Below the pieces are notes generated by a model. The model did no database searches and had not been told where the DNA came from. It saw only the letters and a list, made by a program, of their open reading frames with translations. Positions 36,965 to 46,865 of a DNA stretch of 64,000 nt are shown here, piece after piece (position 1 is the first letter of the stretch; every line of letters begins with the position of its first letter). Source of the DNA: Bifidobacterium phasiani (lineage in GTDB: Bacteria > Actinomycetota > Actinomycetes > Actinomycetales > Bifidobacteriaceae); contig NZ_JAHBBD010000015.1 of assembly GCF_019331775.1 (NCBI RefSeq), positions 1 to 64,000 on the forward strand, in the 5' to 3' direction. Position numbers and translations under genes: made by a program.

Positions 36965-38535
36965 CGGTTCTCCCCTTCGTTGGCGTGGTCGTCGTTCGTG
37001 TGGTCGCCGCGGCGGCGGAAGGCCGGCGGGGCGGGGGGCGCCGGCGGCGCGGGCGGCGCGAGCGTGGCCCCGGGCGTCACGGCGTCGACTGGCGTCGCGA
37101 CGGCGTCGATGACGCCGCTCGGCGCGTCGGCCGTCGCGTCGACGGCGGCTCCGGAAGCGGCGGCTCCGGAAGCGGCGCCGGAGGACACGGCGTCATGGGA
37201 TGCGCCGGAGGCCGCGGCATCGGTTGCGGAGGCATGGAACAGCGAGGGCACGGAAGGCGCGGGCACGGCGGAGAGCATGGACGGCGCCGTATCGACGGCG
37301 GCAAGCCCGGCGGCGCGGTCGCCCGCATCCCCGGCGGCGTGGGACTCTGCGCCGGAACCGGCCGCGTCCCGCCCGGCGGCATCGGCCCCGGCGGAGTCGT
37401 GATCCGCGGCGGCGCGATCGGCGGCAACGTGATCGGAAACGCCCGACCCGGCGGCGTCCGACCCTGCCTCGGGCTCCTGCCCGGCCGCCGCATCGGACTG
37501 CCCGCCGTCGGCCTCCTCGTCCCGCTCGCGGCGGGCCATCTCCTCCAGGCTCAGCCCCCGGCCCCAGGTCAGCGTGTCCTCCACCGGCACGAACGCCTCG
37601 CCGTACCGCCCGGTGCGGCCCGAGTGCACGGACTGCGCCAGCCGGGCGATGCCCTCGTCGCCGGAACCGTTGGTCATCGCCTGCGCGACCATGTCGACGG
37701 CCTGCGCCGCGTCCTCGCCGCGGTCGCCGGTCGGCGCCGGGGCCGCGACTTCGGCGGCGTGCTCCGGGCGGAAGCGCGCGTCGGCGTCCGCCGCGCCGAT
37801 CGAACGGTGGGCCTTGGACTCGACCTCGGCGTCGGGGAAGTACAGCGCGGAGTCGTACGACCCCTGCGCCTCGTCGCGCACGATCTTGCCGTTGTGCAGC
37901 TCGACGACGCGCTTGCGCATCGAGTTGACGATCTCCTCGTTGTGCGTGGCCATCACGATCGTGGTGCCGGTGCGGTTGATCGCGTCGAGCACCTCCATGA
38001 TGCCCAGCGAGGTGGTCGGGTCCAAGTTGCCGGTGGGCTCGTCGGCCAGCAGGATCTGCGGATGGTTCACGTACGCGCGGGCGATCGCCACGCGCTGCTG
38101 CTCGCCGCCGGACAGCTCGTGCGGGTAGTTGCGCTCCTTGCCGGTCAGGCCCACGGTCTCCAGCACCTTCGGGACCATCGACCTGATGGCCGAGCGGCTG
38201 GTGCCGATCACCTCGAGCGCGAACGCGACGTTCTGCCATACGGTCTTGTTGTTGAGCAGCTTGTAGTCCTGGAACACGAAGCCGATCGAACGGCGGTACT
38301 GCGGCACCTGGCGGTTCGTCAGGCGGCGCAGGTCGTTGCCGGCCACGCGGATCTCGCCGTCCGTCGCCTCCTCCTCGCGCAGCAGCAGGCTGAGCAGCGT
38401 GGTCTTGCCCGAGCCCGAGGCGCCGACCAGGAACACGAAGTCGCCGCGCTCGATGCCGAGGCTGACGTCGTCCAGCGCCGGCCTGGTGCCCTTCGGATAG
38501 ATTTTGCTGACATGTTCCAACGAGATGAGTGCCAT
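36961..38535 (-). CDS. ftsE: Cell division ATP-binding protein FtsE with long C-terminal extension
   Basis: 524 residues, more than twice the usual ~225. The first ~225 are a standard FtsE ABC ATPase: [51 protein letters not shown]. The extra ~290 residues are mostly Ala/Asp/Gly-rich low complexity, with one ordered-looking island [30 protein letters not shown] near residues 315-345 and a Pro-rich end ([18 protein letters not shown]). The island may be a docking segment. It is the first gene of the ftsE-ftsX-CHAP unit, 124 bases after prfB. Confidence 0.95.
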   Translation of the reverse strand: MALISLEHVSKIYPKGTRPALDDVSLGIERGDFVFLVGASGSGKTTLLSLLLREEEATDGEIRVAGNDLRRLTNRQVPQYRRSIGFVFQDYKLLNNKTVWQNVAFALEVIGTSRSAIRSMVPKVLETVGLTGKERNYPHELSGGEQQRVAIARAYVNHPQILLADEPTGNLDPTTSLGIMEVLDAINRTGTTIVMATHNEEIVNSMRKRVVELHNGKIVRDEAQGSYDSALYFPDAEVESKAHRSIGAADADARFRPEHAAEVAAPAPTGDRGEDAAQAVDMVAQAMTNGSGDEGIARLAQSVHSGRTGRYGEAFVPVEDTLTWGRGLSLEEMARRERDEEADGGQSDAAAGQEPEAGSDAAGSGVSDHVAADRAAADHDSAGADAAGRDAAGSGAESHAAGDAGDRAAGLAAVDTAPSMLSAVPAPSVPSLFHASATDAAASGASHDAVSSGAASGAAASGAAVDATADAPSGVIDAVATPVDAVTPGATLAPPAPPAPPAPPAFRRRGDHTNDDHANEGENR

Positions 38536-38619
38536 GTCCGATCCTTGTCTTGTCTGGCGTCCCTTCCGGGACCTTGTGCGGCGCGCCCTGGCGGCGGGTC
38601 CGGCCGACCGGGCGGGCGG

Positions 38620-38643
38620 GGCCGGCCGGCGCGCCGGCCGGCC
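38620..38643. terminator. 24-bp GC palindrome between prfB and ftsE
   Basis: GGCCGGCCGGCG and its exact complement form a continuous palindrome 17 bases past the prfB stop. There is no T tract; it may be a pause or partial terminator rather than a true stop. Confidence 0.4.
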
Positions 38644-38659
38644 GACCGACGCGCCCGCC

Positions 38660-39790
38660 TTAGTCCTGCGCCTCCTCGGCGGCGGCGCGGCGCTGCTCGT
38701 GGCGCCAGCGGATGCCGGCGTCGATGAACGCGTTGATGTCGCCGTCGAACACGGCCTGGGTCTGCGAGGTCTCGTAGCCGGTGCGCAGGTCCTTGACCAT
38801 CTGGTACGGGTGCAGCACGTAGGAGCGCATCTGGTCGCCCCAGCTGGCCTTGATGTCGCCGGCGAGCTCCTTCTTCTTCTTCGCCTCCTCCTCGTGGCGC
38901 AGCACGAGCAGTCGCGACTGCAGCACGGCCATGGCGGCGGCGCGGTTCTGGATCTGCGAGCGCTCGTCCTGCATCGTCACGACGATGCCGGTGGGCAGGT
39001 GGGTGATGCGCACCGCGGAGTACGTGGTGTTCACGCCCTGGCCGCCGGGGCCGGACGAGCAGTACGTGTCGACGCGGATGTCGGTGTCGGGGATGTCGAT
39101 GTGGTCGGTCGCCTCGACGAGCGGCACCACCTCGACGGCGGCGAAGCTGGTCTGGCGGCGGCCCTGGTTGTCGAACGGCGAGATGCGCACCAGGCGGTGG
39201 GTGCCGCCCTCGACCGACAGGCGGCCGTAGGCGTACGGCGCGTCGATCTGGAAGGTCGCGGACTTGATGCCCGCCTCCTCGGCGTACGAGGTGTCCATCA
39301 CCTTGGCCTTGAAGCCGTTGCGCTCGGCCCAGCGCAGGTACATGCGCAGCAGCATCTGCGCGAAGTCGGCCGCGTCGACGCCGCCGGCGCCGGAGCGGAT
39401 CGTCACGACGGCGGAGCGCTCGTCGTATTCGCCGTCGAGCAGGGTCTGGATCTCCATGTCGTCCAGATCCTTCTGGATCGCGCCGATCTCGGCCTGCGCC
39501 TCGGCGAGCGTGTCGGCGTCGTCCTCCTCGCGGCCCAGCTCGACGAGCGTCTCGACGTCGTCGATGCGCTGGTTCGCGGAGTCCAGGCGCTTGAGCTGCG
39601 ACTGGGCGGCCGACAGGCGGCTCGTCACCTTCTGCGCGTTCTCCGGATCGTCCCAGAGTCCGGGCGCGGAGGCCTGGACCTCGAGGTCGGCGATCTGGGC
39701 CTTGAGCCGGTCGATGTCCAGCGCCGCCGCGATCGACCCGTACTTGGCGCGCGCCTCGCCTATCGCCTGTGAGAAATCAAATTCTGCCAT
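38660..39790 (-). CDS. prfB: Peptide chain release factor 2
   Basis: A 376-residue class I release factor. It has the SPF tripeptide ([12 protein letters not shown]), specific for UGA/UAA codons, and the GGQ catalytic motif ([18 protein letters not shown]). The reading frame is uninterrupted: the in-frame UGA and +1 programmed frameshift of E. coli prfB are absent, as in many actinobacteria. ATG 39790. Confidence 0.97.
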   Translation of the reverse strand: MAEFDFSQAIGEARAKYGSIAAALDIDRLKAQIADLEVQASAPGLWDDPENAQKVTSRLSAAQSQLKRLDSANQRIDDVETLVELGREEDDADTLAEAQAEIGAIQKDLDDMEIQTLLDGEYDERSAVVTIRSGAGGVDAADFAQMLLRMYLRWAERNGFKAKVMDTSYAEEAGIKSATFQIDAPYAYGRLSVEGGTHRLVRISPFDNQGRRQTSFAAVEVVPLVEATDHIDIPDTDIRVDTYCSSGPGGQGVNTTYSAVRITHLPTGIVVTMQDERSQIQNRAAAMAVLQSRLLVLRHEEEAKKKKELAGDIKASWGDQMRSYVLHPYQMVKDLRTGYETSQTQAVFDGDINAFIDAGIRWRHEQRRAAAEEAQD

Positions 39791-39911
39791 CGTTCACCAC
39801 CATACATGTCAAGTTGTGAAAACCCTTGGAATGTCTGTCCGCGGCCTATCGGGATAACCACGCCATGGTACCCCGACCCCTTGTCTGCCGCGTTGCCCCC
39901 AGAGCGCAAAA

Positions 39912-39940
39912 CGGCCCTTCCCGGTGTCCGGAAAGGGCCG
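39912..39940 (-). terminator. Intrinsic terminator of dapD
   Basis: A 13-bp stem (39912-39924 with 39928-39940, one mismatch) with a TGT loop, followed on the minus strand by GTTTTGCG, starts 19 bases past the dapD stop. Confidence 0.85.
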
Positions 39941-39958
39941 CCTCGCAGCCGGAAGGGC

Positions 39959-40951
39959 TCAGTTGTGCTTGTGCAGGTCGGCGTTCAGCTCGATGCCGGT
40001 CCTGCGGTAGCGCGCCTCGATGGCGCCGGTCAGCGAGTTGCGCAGGAACAGGATGTTGTCCCGGCCGCTCAGGTCGGCGCCCTTGACCACCTCGAACGGC
40101 TCGCCGGCGGCCTGCCGGGCCTTGTCGATGACGGTGACCTTGGTGCCAGCCGTGACGTACAGGCCCGCCTCGACCACGCAGTTGTCGCCCAGCGAGATGC
40201 CGATGCCCGCGTTCGCGCCGAGCAGGCTGTGCTCGCCGATCGAGACGCGGTGCTTGCCGCCGCCCGACAGCGTGCCCATGATCGAGGCGCCGCCGCCGAT
40301 GTCGGAGCCGTCGCCCACGACCACGCCCTGCGAGATGCGCCCCTCGACCATCGAGACGCCGAGCGTGCCGGCGTTGAAGTTCACGAAGCCCGCGTGCATG
40401 ACGGTCGTGCCCTCGCTCAGGTAGGCGCCCAGGCGGGCGCGGCCGCCGTCGGCCACGCGCACGCCGGAGGGGATCACGTAGTCGAGCATGCGCGGGATCT
40501 TGTCCAGCGAGATCACGGTCACGCCGGCGTGGGGCATGCCCGGCGTGGTGCGCATGCGCTCGGCCTCCACGTCCATCTTGCGCAGCGCGAAGGTCTCGGT
40601 GGCGAACGGGCCGTAGTTGGTCCACACCACGGTGGCGAGCTTGGCGAAGATGCCGTCCAGGTTCAGCGTGTTCGGCTTGGCCAGGCGCATGCTCATCAGG
40701 TGCAGGCGCAGGTAGGCGTCGGCGGCGTCCTCGATGGGGTCGTCCAGCCGGCTCACCGTGAACACCGGCAGGCGGCGCACGCCGCGCGCGTCGGCCTCCG
40801 CATGCGCCATCGCGTCGAAGCCGTGGTTCGGCCGCGAGCCCTCGGCCGGCGCCTCGCCGACCGTCAGCTTCGGATACCAGACGTCCAGGACGGCGCCGGC
40901 CTCGTCCACGCTGGCCAGTCCCCAGCCCCATGCCGTACGCGATTCGCTCAT
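39959..40951 (-). CDS. dapD: 2,3,4,5-tetrahydropyridine-2,6-dicarboxylate N-succinyltransferase
   Basis: 330 residues; transfers succinyl from succinyl-CoA to tetrahydrodipicolinate in the lysine/diaminopimelate pathway. It is the longer actinobacterial type: an N-terminal domain of ~170 residues, then a left-handed beta-helix of hexapeptide repeats ([24 protein letters not shown] to [23 protein letters not shown]) and a C-terminal segment. ATG 40951 is preceded by GAAGGAGTGACG and is preferred over GTG 40957. Monocistronic, with its own terminator. Confidence 0.95.
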   Translation of the reverse strand: MSESRTAWGWGLASVDEAGAVLDVWYPKLTVGEAPAEGSRPNHGFDAMAHAEADARGVRRLPVFTVSRLDDPIEDAADAYLRLHLMSMRLAKPNTLNLDGIFAKLATVVWTNYGPFATETFALRKMDVEAERMRTTPGMPHAGVTVISLDKIPRMLDYVIPSGVRVADGGRARLGAYLSEGTTVMHAGFVNFNAGTLGVSMVEGRISQGVVVGDGSDIGGGASIMGTLSGGGKHRVSIGEHSLLGANAGIGISLGDNCVVEAGLYVTAGTKVTVIDKARQAAGEPFEVVKGADLSGRDNILFLRNSLTGAIEARYRRTGIELNADLHKHN

Positions 40952-41026
40952 CGTCACTCCTTCATCATGGACCAGTCGTTGTCGCTACCCAGCATAGCCG
41001 GAGCCGTCTCCCGCCCGCAGGCGGCG

Positions 41027-42121
41027 TCACCGGTTCTTGAAGTAGCGGAACAGCTGCGACTCGCGGATCGCCAGACCGGCCAGCAGCGCGGCGAGCACCG
41101 CGCCGGACGCCAGCGCCAGCGGCGTGCGCACGGCGGCCGCCAGCACCGTCCACGGGTCGGAGGCGGCCAGGCGCATGCACAGCGCCACGAGCAGCCCGCA
41201 CGAGGCGAGCGTGCCCAGCCCCGCCCAGAGCGCCGTCTCCGCCGCGATGCCGCACAGCTGCGCGCCCTTGGACTGCCCGGAGTGCAGCGCGCCCGCGTAT
41301 TCGAGCCGGCGCCGGCGCACCGACAGCGCGCCCAGCAGCAGCCCGACCAGCAGGCCGAGCAAGGGCATCCACCGGGTCATGCGCGTGCGGTACGCGCCGG
41401 TCGCGTCGTAATGCGAGTCGAAGCCCTTGTTGATCGGCGCCGCGCCGACGCCGCCCTGCCCGGTCCGGTCGGCGACGACCGCCGTGGAGTACAGCAGGCC
41501 GTCGGTCTCCTCGCTCGGCGGCCACTGCTTGGCCCAGCACTCCTCGAACACGCGGCCGTCGGCGGCGACCGGAACGAGCACGGCGTAGGCGAAGCGGGTG
41601 TCGCGCCCGTCGTTGGGCCATTCGAAGACGCCGGCCACCGTGCTCGGCCCCTGGTCGGTGTCGAGCCGGCTGCCCACGGACAGCCCGAAGTCGTCGGCCA
41701 GCGTGGCGGGCACCCATACGCCGGTCGGATCGGCCGCGGGCGCGGACCGGCCCTCCCCCGCGACGATCAGCGCCAGCATGCCGGGCGTGACCTCGTACGA
41801 GGACAGGCTCCTGCCGGGCGTGGCCGCCGGGGTGATCTGCGGCCCGGCCCGCAGCGCCCCGGACGCCGTGGGCCCGCCGTCGGCCTCGACCAACCGGTCG
41901 CAGGCCAGCCCGTCGACCGGGCCGCCGACCATGCCCCTGACGTCGGCGTCCGCGCGGATACGGGTCGCGGCCTCGCCCTCCAGCGCGACGACGGTCAGCG
42001 CCTCGTATCCGCCCATCAGTCCGCCGGTCAGCAGCACGGCCAGGAACATGAGGAACGCGCGCGCCGTGCCCGCGCCGATGTTGCGCATCGCCTCCGAAAG
42101 CACCGATCCCAGCCGCATCAC
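41027..42121 (-). CDS. FtsX/MacB-like ABC permease
   Basis: 364 residues. One N-terminal TM (FLMFLAVLLTGGLMGGY), a large extracellular domain of ~200 residues and three C-terminal TMs (MPLLGLLVGLLLGALSV, WAGLGTLASCGLLVALC and the last before IRESQLFRYFKNR): the type VII/FtsX-like layout. It is the third gene of an ABC module; its ATG overlaps the ATPase stop by four bases. It probably works with the membrane-fusion-like protein encoded two genes upstream in mechanotransmission or efflux rather than import. Confidence 0.78.
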   Translation of the reverse strand: MMRLGSVLSEAMRNIGAGTARAFLMFLAVLLTGGLMGGYEALTVVALEGEAATRIRADADVRGMVGGPVDGLACDRLVEADGGPTASGALRAGPQITPAATPGRSLSSYEVTPGMLALIVAGEGRSAPAADPTGVWVPATLADDFGLSVGSRLDTDQGPSTVAGVFEWPNDGRDTRFAYAVLVPVAADGRVFEECWAKQWPPSEETDGLLYSTAVVADRTGQGGVGAAPINKGFDSHYDATGAYRTRMTRWMPLLGLLVGLLLGALSVRRRRLEYAGALHSGQSKGAQLCGIAAETALWAGLGTLASCGLLVALCMRLAASDPWTVLAAAVRTPLALASGAVLAALLAGLAIRESQLFRYFKNR

Positions 42122-42765
42122 GACGCCTCCCGCCCATCATCGGGCGTGTTCCCGCGGCTCTGGGGCGCGTAGTCGGCCAAGTCGACGACCCGCTCGCACG
42201 CGTCGCGCGTGTCCGGGTCGTGCGTGGCGACGACCACGATCATGCCCTGGCCGGCCAGGTTGCCCAGCACATGGCTGACCGAATGCGCGGTGCGCGTGTC
42301 CAGCTGGGCGGTCGGCTCGTCCACCAGCAGCAGGTCGGGTTTCGAGCACACGGCGCGGGCGAGCATGAGCCGCTGCGCCTCGCCGCCGGACAGGTCCGCG
42401 AACCTGCGGCCCGCCGCGTACTTAAGGTCGAACAGGCCCATCGCCTCCAGCGCCTCGGGTTCGGCGTCCCGCCGCCGCAGCCCCTTGGCCAGCAGCGGGA
42501 AGACGACGTGGTCGAGGGCCGTGCGCTCCGGCACGCCGTACGGGTTCTGGAACACCCAGCCGATCCGCTCGACCCCCTCGCGCTCGACACCGCCCTCGGC
42601 GGGCCGCTCCCAGCCGGCCAGGATCGACAGCAGCGTGGACTTGCCGCACCCCGACGGCCCGCAGATCGCGACCGTATGCCCCGGCCCGATCGTGAAGTCG
42701 AGGCCCTCGAACAGGGTGTCGGTGCCCGGGAAGCGGTGGGCCAGCCCGTGCACGCTCACGAACAT
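42118..42765 (-). CDS. ABC transporter ATP-binding protein, MacB/LolD type
   Basis: A compact 215-residue ATPase: Walker A GPSGCGKST, Q-loop VFQNPYGVPERTALDHV, signature DLSGGEAQRLMLAR, Walker B LLLVDEPTAQLD and H-loop VVATHDPD. The size and motifs fit ATPases serving FtsX-like permeases. ATG 42765 overlaps the upstream membrane-fusion-like gene by ten bases, so the three proteins are co-expressed. Confidence 0.88.
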   Translation of the reverse strand: MFVSVHGLAHRFPGTDTLFEGLDFTIGPGHTVAICGPSGCGKSTLLSILAGWERPAEGGVEREGVERIGWVFQNPYGVPERTALDHVVFPLLAKGLRRRDAEPEALEAMGLFDLKYAAGRRFADLSGGEAQRLMLARAVCSKPDLLLVDEPTAQLDTRTAHSVSHVLGNLAGQGMIVVVATHDPDTRDACERVVDLADYAPQSRGNTPDDGREAS

Positions 42766-43871
42766 GACGCCCCCGCGATCGCCGGGCCCAGCGCCACCGT
42801 GCCGATCGCGGCGGGGTCGGTGCCGTCGGTCGGCCGGACCAGGCTGACGCCGAGCTCGGCGCCCACAATGGCGACGGGCACGACGCGCCCGTCCTGCGCC
42901 ACGATGCAGCCCCCGGCGCCGTCACCGGCCCCGACCACGGCCGCGGCGGGCACGCGCAGCGCGGTGATCGGCGTGACCAGCGCCAGCGAGGCGTCCAGGC
43001 CCGCGGTCAGGTCGACGGTGCCGCTCACGCTGCCCTGCAGCATCGTCTGGAACTCGGAGGTGGCGGTGACCTGCGCGCAAAACGCGGCGTCGTCCACGCC
43101 GGTCGTACCCGCCGGCAGCGTGACGCTCTGGCCGAACACGGTGAGCGTGCGGTCCTGCGCCGCCGGCTGCCCGTTCTTGATGTCGAGCCGGGTGATCGCG
43201 CCCGGGACCTCGCCGACCGGCGAGCCGGCCGCGACCACGGCGCCGACGACCGCCTCCCAGTTCGAGACCGTGACCGACCCGGCGGGGATCCACAGCGTGT
43301 CCGCGAGCAGCAGCGTGCCGTCCGACTCGTTGCCCCGGTCGATCATCAGCTGCCGCCAGCCCATCTGCGTGTACCAGGTGAACGTGGTCGAATCCGGCGA
43401 CGAGGAATAGCCCAGGCGGTTGAGCTCGTTGTTGACCGCCAGCGCGTCCTGCCCCACGTCACCCGGATGCAGGTCGCGGTACAGCGGGGTCGCGGTGTTC
43501 AGCGCCACGACCGCGCGCTCGTTGACCCGGTAGGCGGCGCGGCCCGAGACCAGACCGGAGCCGGACCAGTCCGCGGTCACGGTGCCGGACGCGTTGCCCA
43601 GCAGCCGGCGCGAGTCCGAGACCGTGGGCACGACCGTGACCTGCTGCGAGCCCGTGTATTCCTGGGTGCCGACCGGCGCGCCGGTCACCTGCCGCGCCGG
43701 CGACAGCAGCTCCGGCGGCCTGTCCGGCAGCAGCAGCGCGCAGGCGCCCACGGCGAGCGCGACCGCCGTCACCACCGCCAGCAGCAGCCAGGTGAGAGAC
43801 ACGCGGCGGCGGTCGCGCGCGCCGCGCCGCCGCTGCGGGCCGGTGCCCGCCGCCTGCGGTGTTCCGTTCAT
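42756..43871 (-). CDS. Membrane-fusion-like protein with peptidoglycan-binding-type domain
   Basis: 371 residues. A basic N-terminus and one TM (LTWLLLAVVTAVALAVGACALLL) place the rest outside the cell. Residues ~130-180 (LYRDLHPGDVGQDALAVNNELNRLGY...) look like a PG_binding_1 motif. The following VSNWEAVVGAVVAAGSPVGEVPG and the C-terminal ALRVPAAAVVGAGDGAGGCIV...VVPVAIVGAELG resemble the lipoyl/beta-barrel parts of HlyD-type adaptor proteins. Such fusions accompany MacB-like exporters in Gram-positive bacteria. It is the first gene of the MFP-ATPase-permease unit, starting at ATG 43871 with GGGGAA just upstream. Confidence 0.72.
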   Translation of the reverse strand: MNGTPQAAGTGPQRRRGARDRRRVSLTWLLLAVVTAVALAVGACALLLPDRPPELLSPARQVTGAPVGTQEYTGSQQVTVVPTVSDSRRLLGNASGTVTADWSGSGLVSGRAAYRVNERAVVALNTATPLYRDLHPGDVGQDALAVNNELNRLGYSSSPDSTTFTWYTQMGWRQLMIDRGNESDGTLLLADTLWIPAGSVTVSNWEAVVGAVVAAGSPVGEVPGAITRLDIKNGQPAAQDRTLTVFGQSVTLPAGTTGVDDAAFCAQVTATSEFQTMLQGSVSGTVDLTAGLDASLALVTPITALRVPAAAVVGAGDGAGGCIVAQDGRVVPVAIVGAELGVSLVRPTDGTDPAAIGTVALGPAIAGASCS

Positions 43872-43947
43872 GGATTCCCCTTCCCGATGTCCGTCGTCGT
43901 CTCACCGATCATTCGGCCGCCGATTCCGCGGCCAGGCCGTGCCGGCG

Positions 43948-44700
43948 TCACTGCCCCGGCGAGGCCCCGCCGGTGCCGTGCCACAGGTCCACCCGCTGGT
44001 CGTCCGCATAGGCGGACGTCCATCCGTTGGCCGCCTTGCAGCCGCGGAACACAGGATCCTGCCGGTCGAAGTACGCGTACGGATCGTCGCCCGACCCACT
44101 GTCGTCGCCGGACTCCCGGCGCAGGTCGTCGGCCGTGTAGTCCGCGGGCACCGCCTCCTCGCGGCGCAGGCAGTCGGCCACCGCCTCGTACATGTCCGTA
44201 TACAGGCCGGGATTGCCGACCTGCATGGCGTAGACGACGTCGATGGCGTCGATCTGGCCGTAGCAGGCGTCGTAGTCGTTCTTGTACCGGTCCCACTCAT
44301 CCGGCGTGCCGGTGAAGTCCAGCGGCGGCATCGCGTAGACACCGTTGTAGTTCGCCAGCTCGAAGGGCGGGTAGCCGCGGTCGGTCATGCAGGCTCTGAA
44401 GTCCGACCAGGCCTGCTCGTAGTCCGACACCGACAGCGCCCCGTCCTGCCGCGCACGTTCCAGCATGGTCCGTTCCTTGTCCGTCAGATCTCCCCAGGAC
44501 AGCACCTGGTCGATGTACTCGCCCATCGAGCCGGCGATCTTCTGCCCGTCGCCGACCGACTGGGCGGCCTCGCCCTCCGCGCCGCCGGACGGAGTCTCGC
44601 CCGGCGAACCCGGCGCACACGCCGCGACGCACCAGACCAGCAACCACGCCGCCACGAGGACGGCGGCGATACGCACCATGCCATGGTATGAACGCCTCAT
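43948..44700 (-). CDS. Four-cysteine lipoprotein A next to the export module
   Basis: A 250-residue lipoprotein: signal MVRIAAVLVAAWLLVWCVAAC with the lipobox Cys. Not a family I recognise, but clearly paralogous to 46866-47621. Shared landmarks in order: YIDQ-L, GALSVSDYEQAWSDFRACM, YNGVYAMP, DACYGQIDAIDVVYAMQVGNPGLYTD, VADCLRR, VPADYTADDL and FRGCKAANG. Four cysteines are conserved between the two, probably forming two disulfides outside the cell. ATG 44700 follows GGGGGG. It lies 76 bases upstream of the MFP gene on the same strand, so it may lead that operon. Confidence 0.75.
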   Translation of the reverse strand: MRRSYHGMVRIAAVLVAAWLLVWCVAACAPGSPGETPSGGAEGEAAQSVGDGQKIAGSMGEYIDQVLSWGDLTDKERTMLERARQDGALSVSDYEQAWSDFRACMTDRGYPPFELANYNGVYAMPPLDFTGTPDEWDRYKNDYDACYGQIDAIDVVYAMQVGNPGLYTDMYEAVADCLRREEAVPADYTADDLRRESGDDSGSGDDPYAYFDRQDPVFRGCKAANGWTSAYADDQRVDLWHGTGGASPGQ

Positions 44701-44855
44701 TATCCCCCCGTTTCGCCACGCACCGTTGCATGGCGGCCATGCCGCCACGAGCGCAGGCGGCACGGCCCCCGCGCCATACGCCAACGATACGGGCGGACGG
44801 CCGGAGGCGACAGCGCACCGCTACCCGATTTGTGTATGTCGGTGTCGCGCCGGCT

Positions 44856-44884
44856 TTGCGACACGGCCCGGAACGCGCTACATT
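44856..44884 (+). promoter_or_regulatory. Putative promoter of the two-component genes
   Basis: TTGCGA (44856-44861) and TACATT (44879-44884) are 17 bases apart. Transcription would start near 44891, just before an in-frame ATG at 44893. Confidence 0.5.
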
Positions 44885-44952
44885 CTGATGCCATGGGGTC
44901 TGCAACGTCATCCGCGACCTTCCAGGGGGTTTGGGAGGGTCCGCATCCGCGC

Positions 44953-45585
44953 ATGCACGTCGCCGTCGTCGACAACGACCGGCGCGCCGCGGATTCGCTT
45001 GCCGTGTTCCTCACCGAGTGCTTCCCGTCGTCCCGGCTGCTGTGGCGTTGCTCCAGCGGGTACGAGGCCGTGCTGCGCTGCGAAGGGGACGGGCCGAAAC
45101 CCGACCTGTTGCTGCTCGACATGTCCATGGAGGGGATGCAGGGGGCGGAGACGTGCCGGCGCATCAGGATGGCCGACTGCGACATCCGCATACTCGCGAT
45201 GACCAGCTTCTCCCTCAACCACTACCGCAACACGGCGGTCAGGGCCGGGGCGCAGGGCCTGGCGGACAAGAGCAGCGACGACGACCTCGCCGCGGCGATC
45301 CGCGCCATCATGGCCGACCGGGCGGTTCCGGGCTTCGACGACCCGAAGACCGCCTACATCCGGCTGAACCGGGCGGACGCGAACGGCGCCGCGCTCAGCC
45401 CACGTGAGCACGAGATCATCAGCCTGTGCGCCACGGAGGGGCTGCTCGACGACGACATTGCCGGCCATCTGGGGATCTCCGCGGCGACCGTGCGCAAGCA
45501 CATGCAGCACATCCTCGCCAAACTCGGCGCACGGACCTCGCGGCAGGCCGTGTCGCTGTGGCTCACGAGGCACGGCGAACAATGA
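44953..45585 (+). CDS. NarL/LuxR-type response regulator
   Basis: A ~210-residue regulator. The receiver domain has the acidic pair in VVDNDRRA, the phospho-acceptor Asp in LLLLDMSMEG and the conserved Lys in GLADKSS. The C-terminal LuxR helix-turn-helix is LSPREHEIISLCATEGLLDDDIAGHLGISAATVRKHMQHILAKLGARTS. The start is uncertain: ATG 44953 fits the family but its GGGAGGG site is about 13 bases away; ATG 44893, almost at the predicted transcription start, would give a leaderless form with 20 extra residues. The next gene's ATG overlaps its stop. Confidence 0.9.
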   Translation: MHVAVVDNDRRAADSLAVFLTECFPSSRLLWRCSSGYEAVLRCEGDGPKPDLLLLDMSMEGMQGAETCRRIRMADCDIRILAMTSFSLNHYRNTAVRAGAQGLADKSSDDDLAAAIRAIMADRAVPGFDDPKTAYIRLNRADANGAALSPREHEIISLCATEGLLDDDIAGHLGISAATVRKHMQHILAKLGARTSRQAVSLWLTRHGEQ

Positions 45586-46748
45586 GACCGCCGCGCCTGT
45601 TCGCCACGCGGGCCACGGCCGCGGCCCGCCTATGCGCGCGCAACGTCTTCCTGATCACGGGCGGCGTGCTGACGCTGCTGGTGTACCTGTGGGAGCTGCC
45701 CTACCGGACGCCGACGACCGGCCTGGGCGCCGCCGTGGCCGCAACCGGCGTGGTGGCGACGCTGCTGGTGCCGCCGGCCCCGCGGGCGGCGTGGCTGGTA
45801 TTCCAGGTCAGTGATGCCGTCGCGGTGTGCGCGGCGCAGCACTGCGGTCCCGTCCCCTCGACCCTCGTCCCGATGCTGTTCGCGCTGGGCCTCATCGCGT
45901 ACCGCCATCCGCTGCCGGTCGCCACCGGGTACGTGCTGGCCTCCACGGCATTGCAGGTATGCGCCGCGCTGGCGCCCGGCGAACACGACCTGTCCTTGCT
46001 CGACGTCCCGTCGTTCGCGGCCATGTTTCTCGCCGCCGCGCTGATCGGCGGCTCGCTGCGCACGCATGACCGGCTGATGCGGGAGCGTCTGCGCGCCGAA
46101 CGCACCCGCGCGCAGCTCGAGGCGCTGCGGCGCAACACGCGTCTGGCCCAGTCCATCCACGATTCGGTGACCGGGGACCTGTCGTTCATCGCGCGACTGT
46201 CGCGTCAGCGCCTGGCGGCGTCGGGCACGCCGTCCGACGCCGAGGCGTGGTCGAGCGTCAACGCGGCCGCGACGACGGCGCTGCAGCGCACCTATCGGGT
46301 CATCGATTCGCTTGACGAGTCCGAGCAACCGCAACGCGGCGACCCGACACAGGACGGGTTCGTCGGGTCGCTGCACGCCGCCGTCGCCAGGGGCGACCAG
46401 AGCGCGCAGGCCTTGGGGCTGCGCGGGCACGGTACGATCCAGGTCCTGGCCCATGCGCCGCTGGACGACGCGGCGCAGACGCTCGTCACCGACACCGTAC
46501 GCGAGCTGTACGCCAACATCCTGCGCCACGCATGCCCGGACGCCCCGTACAGCCTGTCGGTCATGATCGACGGCGACGGCGTGCAGATCACGCAGATCAA
46601 CCGGATCGGCGACGATGACACGACCCTGCGATCGGGCCACGGCCTGACGATGCTGCGCCGGCGCATCGAGCAGGCGCACGGGTCCATGACCGCGCGCCGC
46701 GACGGCGAGGACTGGACGGTGTACGCCGTCGTTCCGGTCGCGGCATGA
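45582..46748 (+). CDS. Sensor histidine kinase, NarX/HisKA_3 type
   Basis: A 388-residue membrane kinase, partner of the regulator encoded just upstream (start overlaps that stop by four bases). About five to six N-terminal TM segments with very short loops suggest signal detection in or near the membrane. The phospho-acceptor His is in LAQSIHDSVTGDLSFIARL. The ATPase domain has the N-box ELYANILRHA and G-box GHGLTMLRR; the D-box is weak (QINRIGDDDT). It may sense the same cue the neighbouring exporter handles. Confidence 0.88.
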   Translation: MRPPRLFATRATAAARLCARNVFLITGGVLTLLVYLWELPYRTPTTGLGAAVAATGVVATLLVPPAPRAAWLVFQVSDAVAVCAAQHCGPVPSTLVPMLFALGLIAYRHPLPVATGYVLASTALQVCAALAPGEHDLSLLDVPSFAAMFLAAALIGGSLRTHDRLMRERLRAERTRAQLEALRRNTRLAQSIHDSVTGDLSFIARLSRQRLAASGTPSDAEAWSSVNAAATTALQRTYRVIDSLDESEQPQRGDPTQDGFVGSLHAAVARGDQSAQALGLRGHGTIQVLAHAPLDDAAQTLVTDTVRELYANILRHACPDAPYSLSVMIDGDGVQITQINRIGDDDTTLRSGHGLTMLRRRIEQAHGSMTARRDGEDWTVYAVVPVAA

Positions 46749-46814
46749 CGTGGGTGTGCCGGCCGCCTGTGCATAGCGGCCGCAGCCAGCCGCGCACCGT
46801 GAACAGCGCCGGCA

Positions 46815-46847
46815 TGTGCCGACCGCTTGTGCATGGCAGTCGGCACA
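46815..46847. terminator. Hairpin between convergent genes
   Basis: TGTGCCGAC (46815-46823) pairs exactly with GTCGGCACA (46839-46847). It lies between the kinase stop and the stop of lipoprotein B. There is no T tract on either side. Confidence 0.4.
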
Positions 46848-46865
46848 ACCCGGAGGGTTTACCGG

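Noticed and set aside
39300-39790. Possible programmed frameshift in prfB
   Set aside because: The reading frame is continuous from ATG to stop, with no in-frame UGA near the start.
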